From: Clostridiales bacterium
GTDB lineage: Bacteria; Bacillota_A; Clostridia; Saccharofermentanales; Saccharofermentanaceae
Reading direction: 5' to 3'
NCBI GenBank assembly: GCA_017649745.1
Contig: JAGCGE010000219.1
Coordinates: forward strand, 1 to 5,522
DNA length: 5,522 nucleotides
Shown: one piece after another, positions 5,518 through 5,522 of the stretch
How positions within the stretch are numbered: the stretch's first letter is position 1
Layout of the letters: each line of letters opens with the position of its first letter
Translations under genes and position numbers: made by a program
The notes under the pieces: model-generated
Seen by the model: the letters and a program-made list of their open reading frames with translations, nothing else
Told to the model about the DNA's origin: nothing
Database searches by the model: none

Positions 5518-5522
5518 AGGAG
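5516..5522 (+). other. Left donor half (element right end), with AG core
   Basis: ATAGGAG, the last seven bases of the window, is identical to 4322-4328 in the donor-binding loop and ends in the same AG as the left flank (4151-4152). This places the element's right end at the window edge. The match could extend if the following base were known. Confidence 0.7.

Larger units (their letters stand above)
4153..5522 (+). mobile_element. IS110-family insertion sequence, complete (about 1370 bp)
   Basis: The element comprises a left end of 234 bp, a DEDD transposase gene and a 47-bp right end. The left boundary is set by loss of helicase homology at codon 4150-4152 and by the donor guide match that starts at 4153. 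The right boundary is set by the second donor guide match (ATAGGAG) ending at 5522, the last base given. There is no long terminal inverted repeat or clear target duplication, as is usual for IS110, although 8-bp subterminal repeats exist. One copy of the AG core is counted inside the element at the right end; counting it at the left would shift the coordinates by two bases. Base composition is visibly less AT-rich than in the interrupted operon. The transposase and RNA leader both look intact, so the element may be active. Confidence 0.87.

Noticed and set aside
1..5522. CRISPR arrays, tRNA or rRNA genes, tandem repeats.
   Set aside because: No regularly spaced repeats, cloverleaf-forming segments or rRNA-like conserved stretches were seen on reading both strands.

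Overview
The window reads as AT-rich accessory DNA from a low-GC Gram-positive bacterium, most likely an anaerobic Clostridia-type Firmicute. This rests on A/T-rich codon choice, a strong GGAGGT Shine-Dalgarno before the transposase, and the protein types; it is an inference, not an identification.

Layout. Positions 1-488 hold no intact gene, only short protein-like stretches broken by stops and frame changes (a decayed gene on the minus strand, and a short open stretch on the plus strand that runs 25 bp into the next gene). Positions 489-3275 (minus) encode an intact 928-residue protein: a PLD/NgoFVII-type nuclease-like domain, a superfamily II helicase and a DUF3427-like C-terminus. Immediately upstream in the same operon (31 bp gap) lies 3307-4152 (minus), the C-terminal 281 codons of a second, SNF2-like helicase. 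Its upstream part has been cut away at the start of helicase motif VI by an insertion sequence. The pair looks like a two-helicase nucleic-acid defence locus, but no known system is claimed.

Positions 4153-5522 are what appears to be a complete IS110-family element (about 1370 bp) lying on the plus strand. It has a DEDD transposase (4387-5475) preceded by a structured non-coding leader (about 4172-4365) that fits a bridge RNA: a 10-bp 5' stem-loop, a target-binding loop, a donor-binding loop and a 3' hairpin. The guides can be read from the sequence. CTAGGGAG in the target loop (4269-4276) equals the left flank of the element (4145-4152). In the donor loop, ATCATGC (4297-4303) is the reverse complement of the first seven bases of the element (4153-4159), and ATAGGAG (4322-4328) equals the last seven bases of the window (5516-5522). 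These matches fix the element ends to the base, imply an AG (CT on the other strand) core, and indicate that the window ends exactly at the right end of the element. Joining the two ends in a circle would create a TTGACT-17 bp-TAAAAA promoter (extended TG) reading into the bridge RNA and transposase.

Together: a defence-like helicase operon has been disrupted by an RNA-programmed IS110 element whose own guide sequence records the insertion site. The intact PLD-helicase downstream has probably lost its upstream partner and perhaps its operon promoter.
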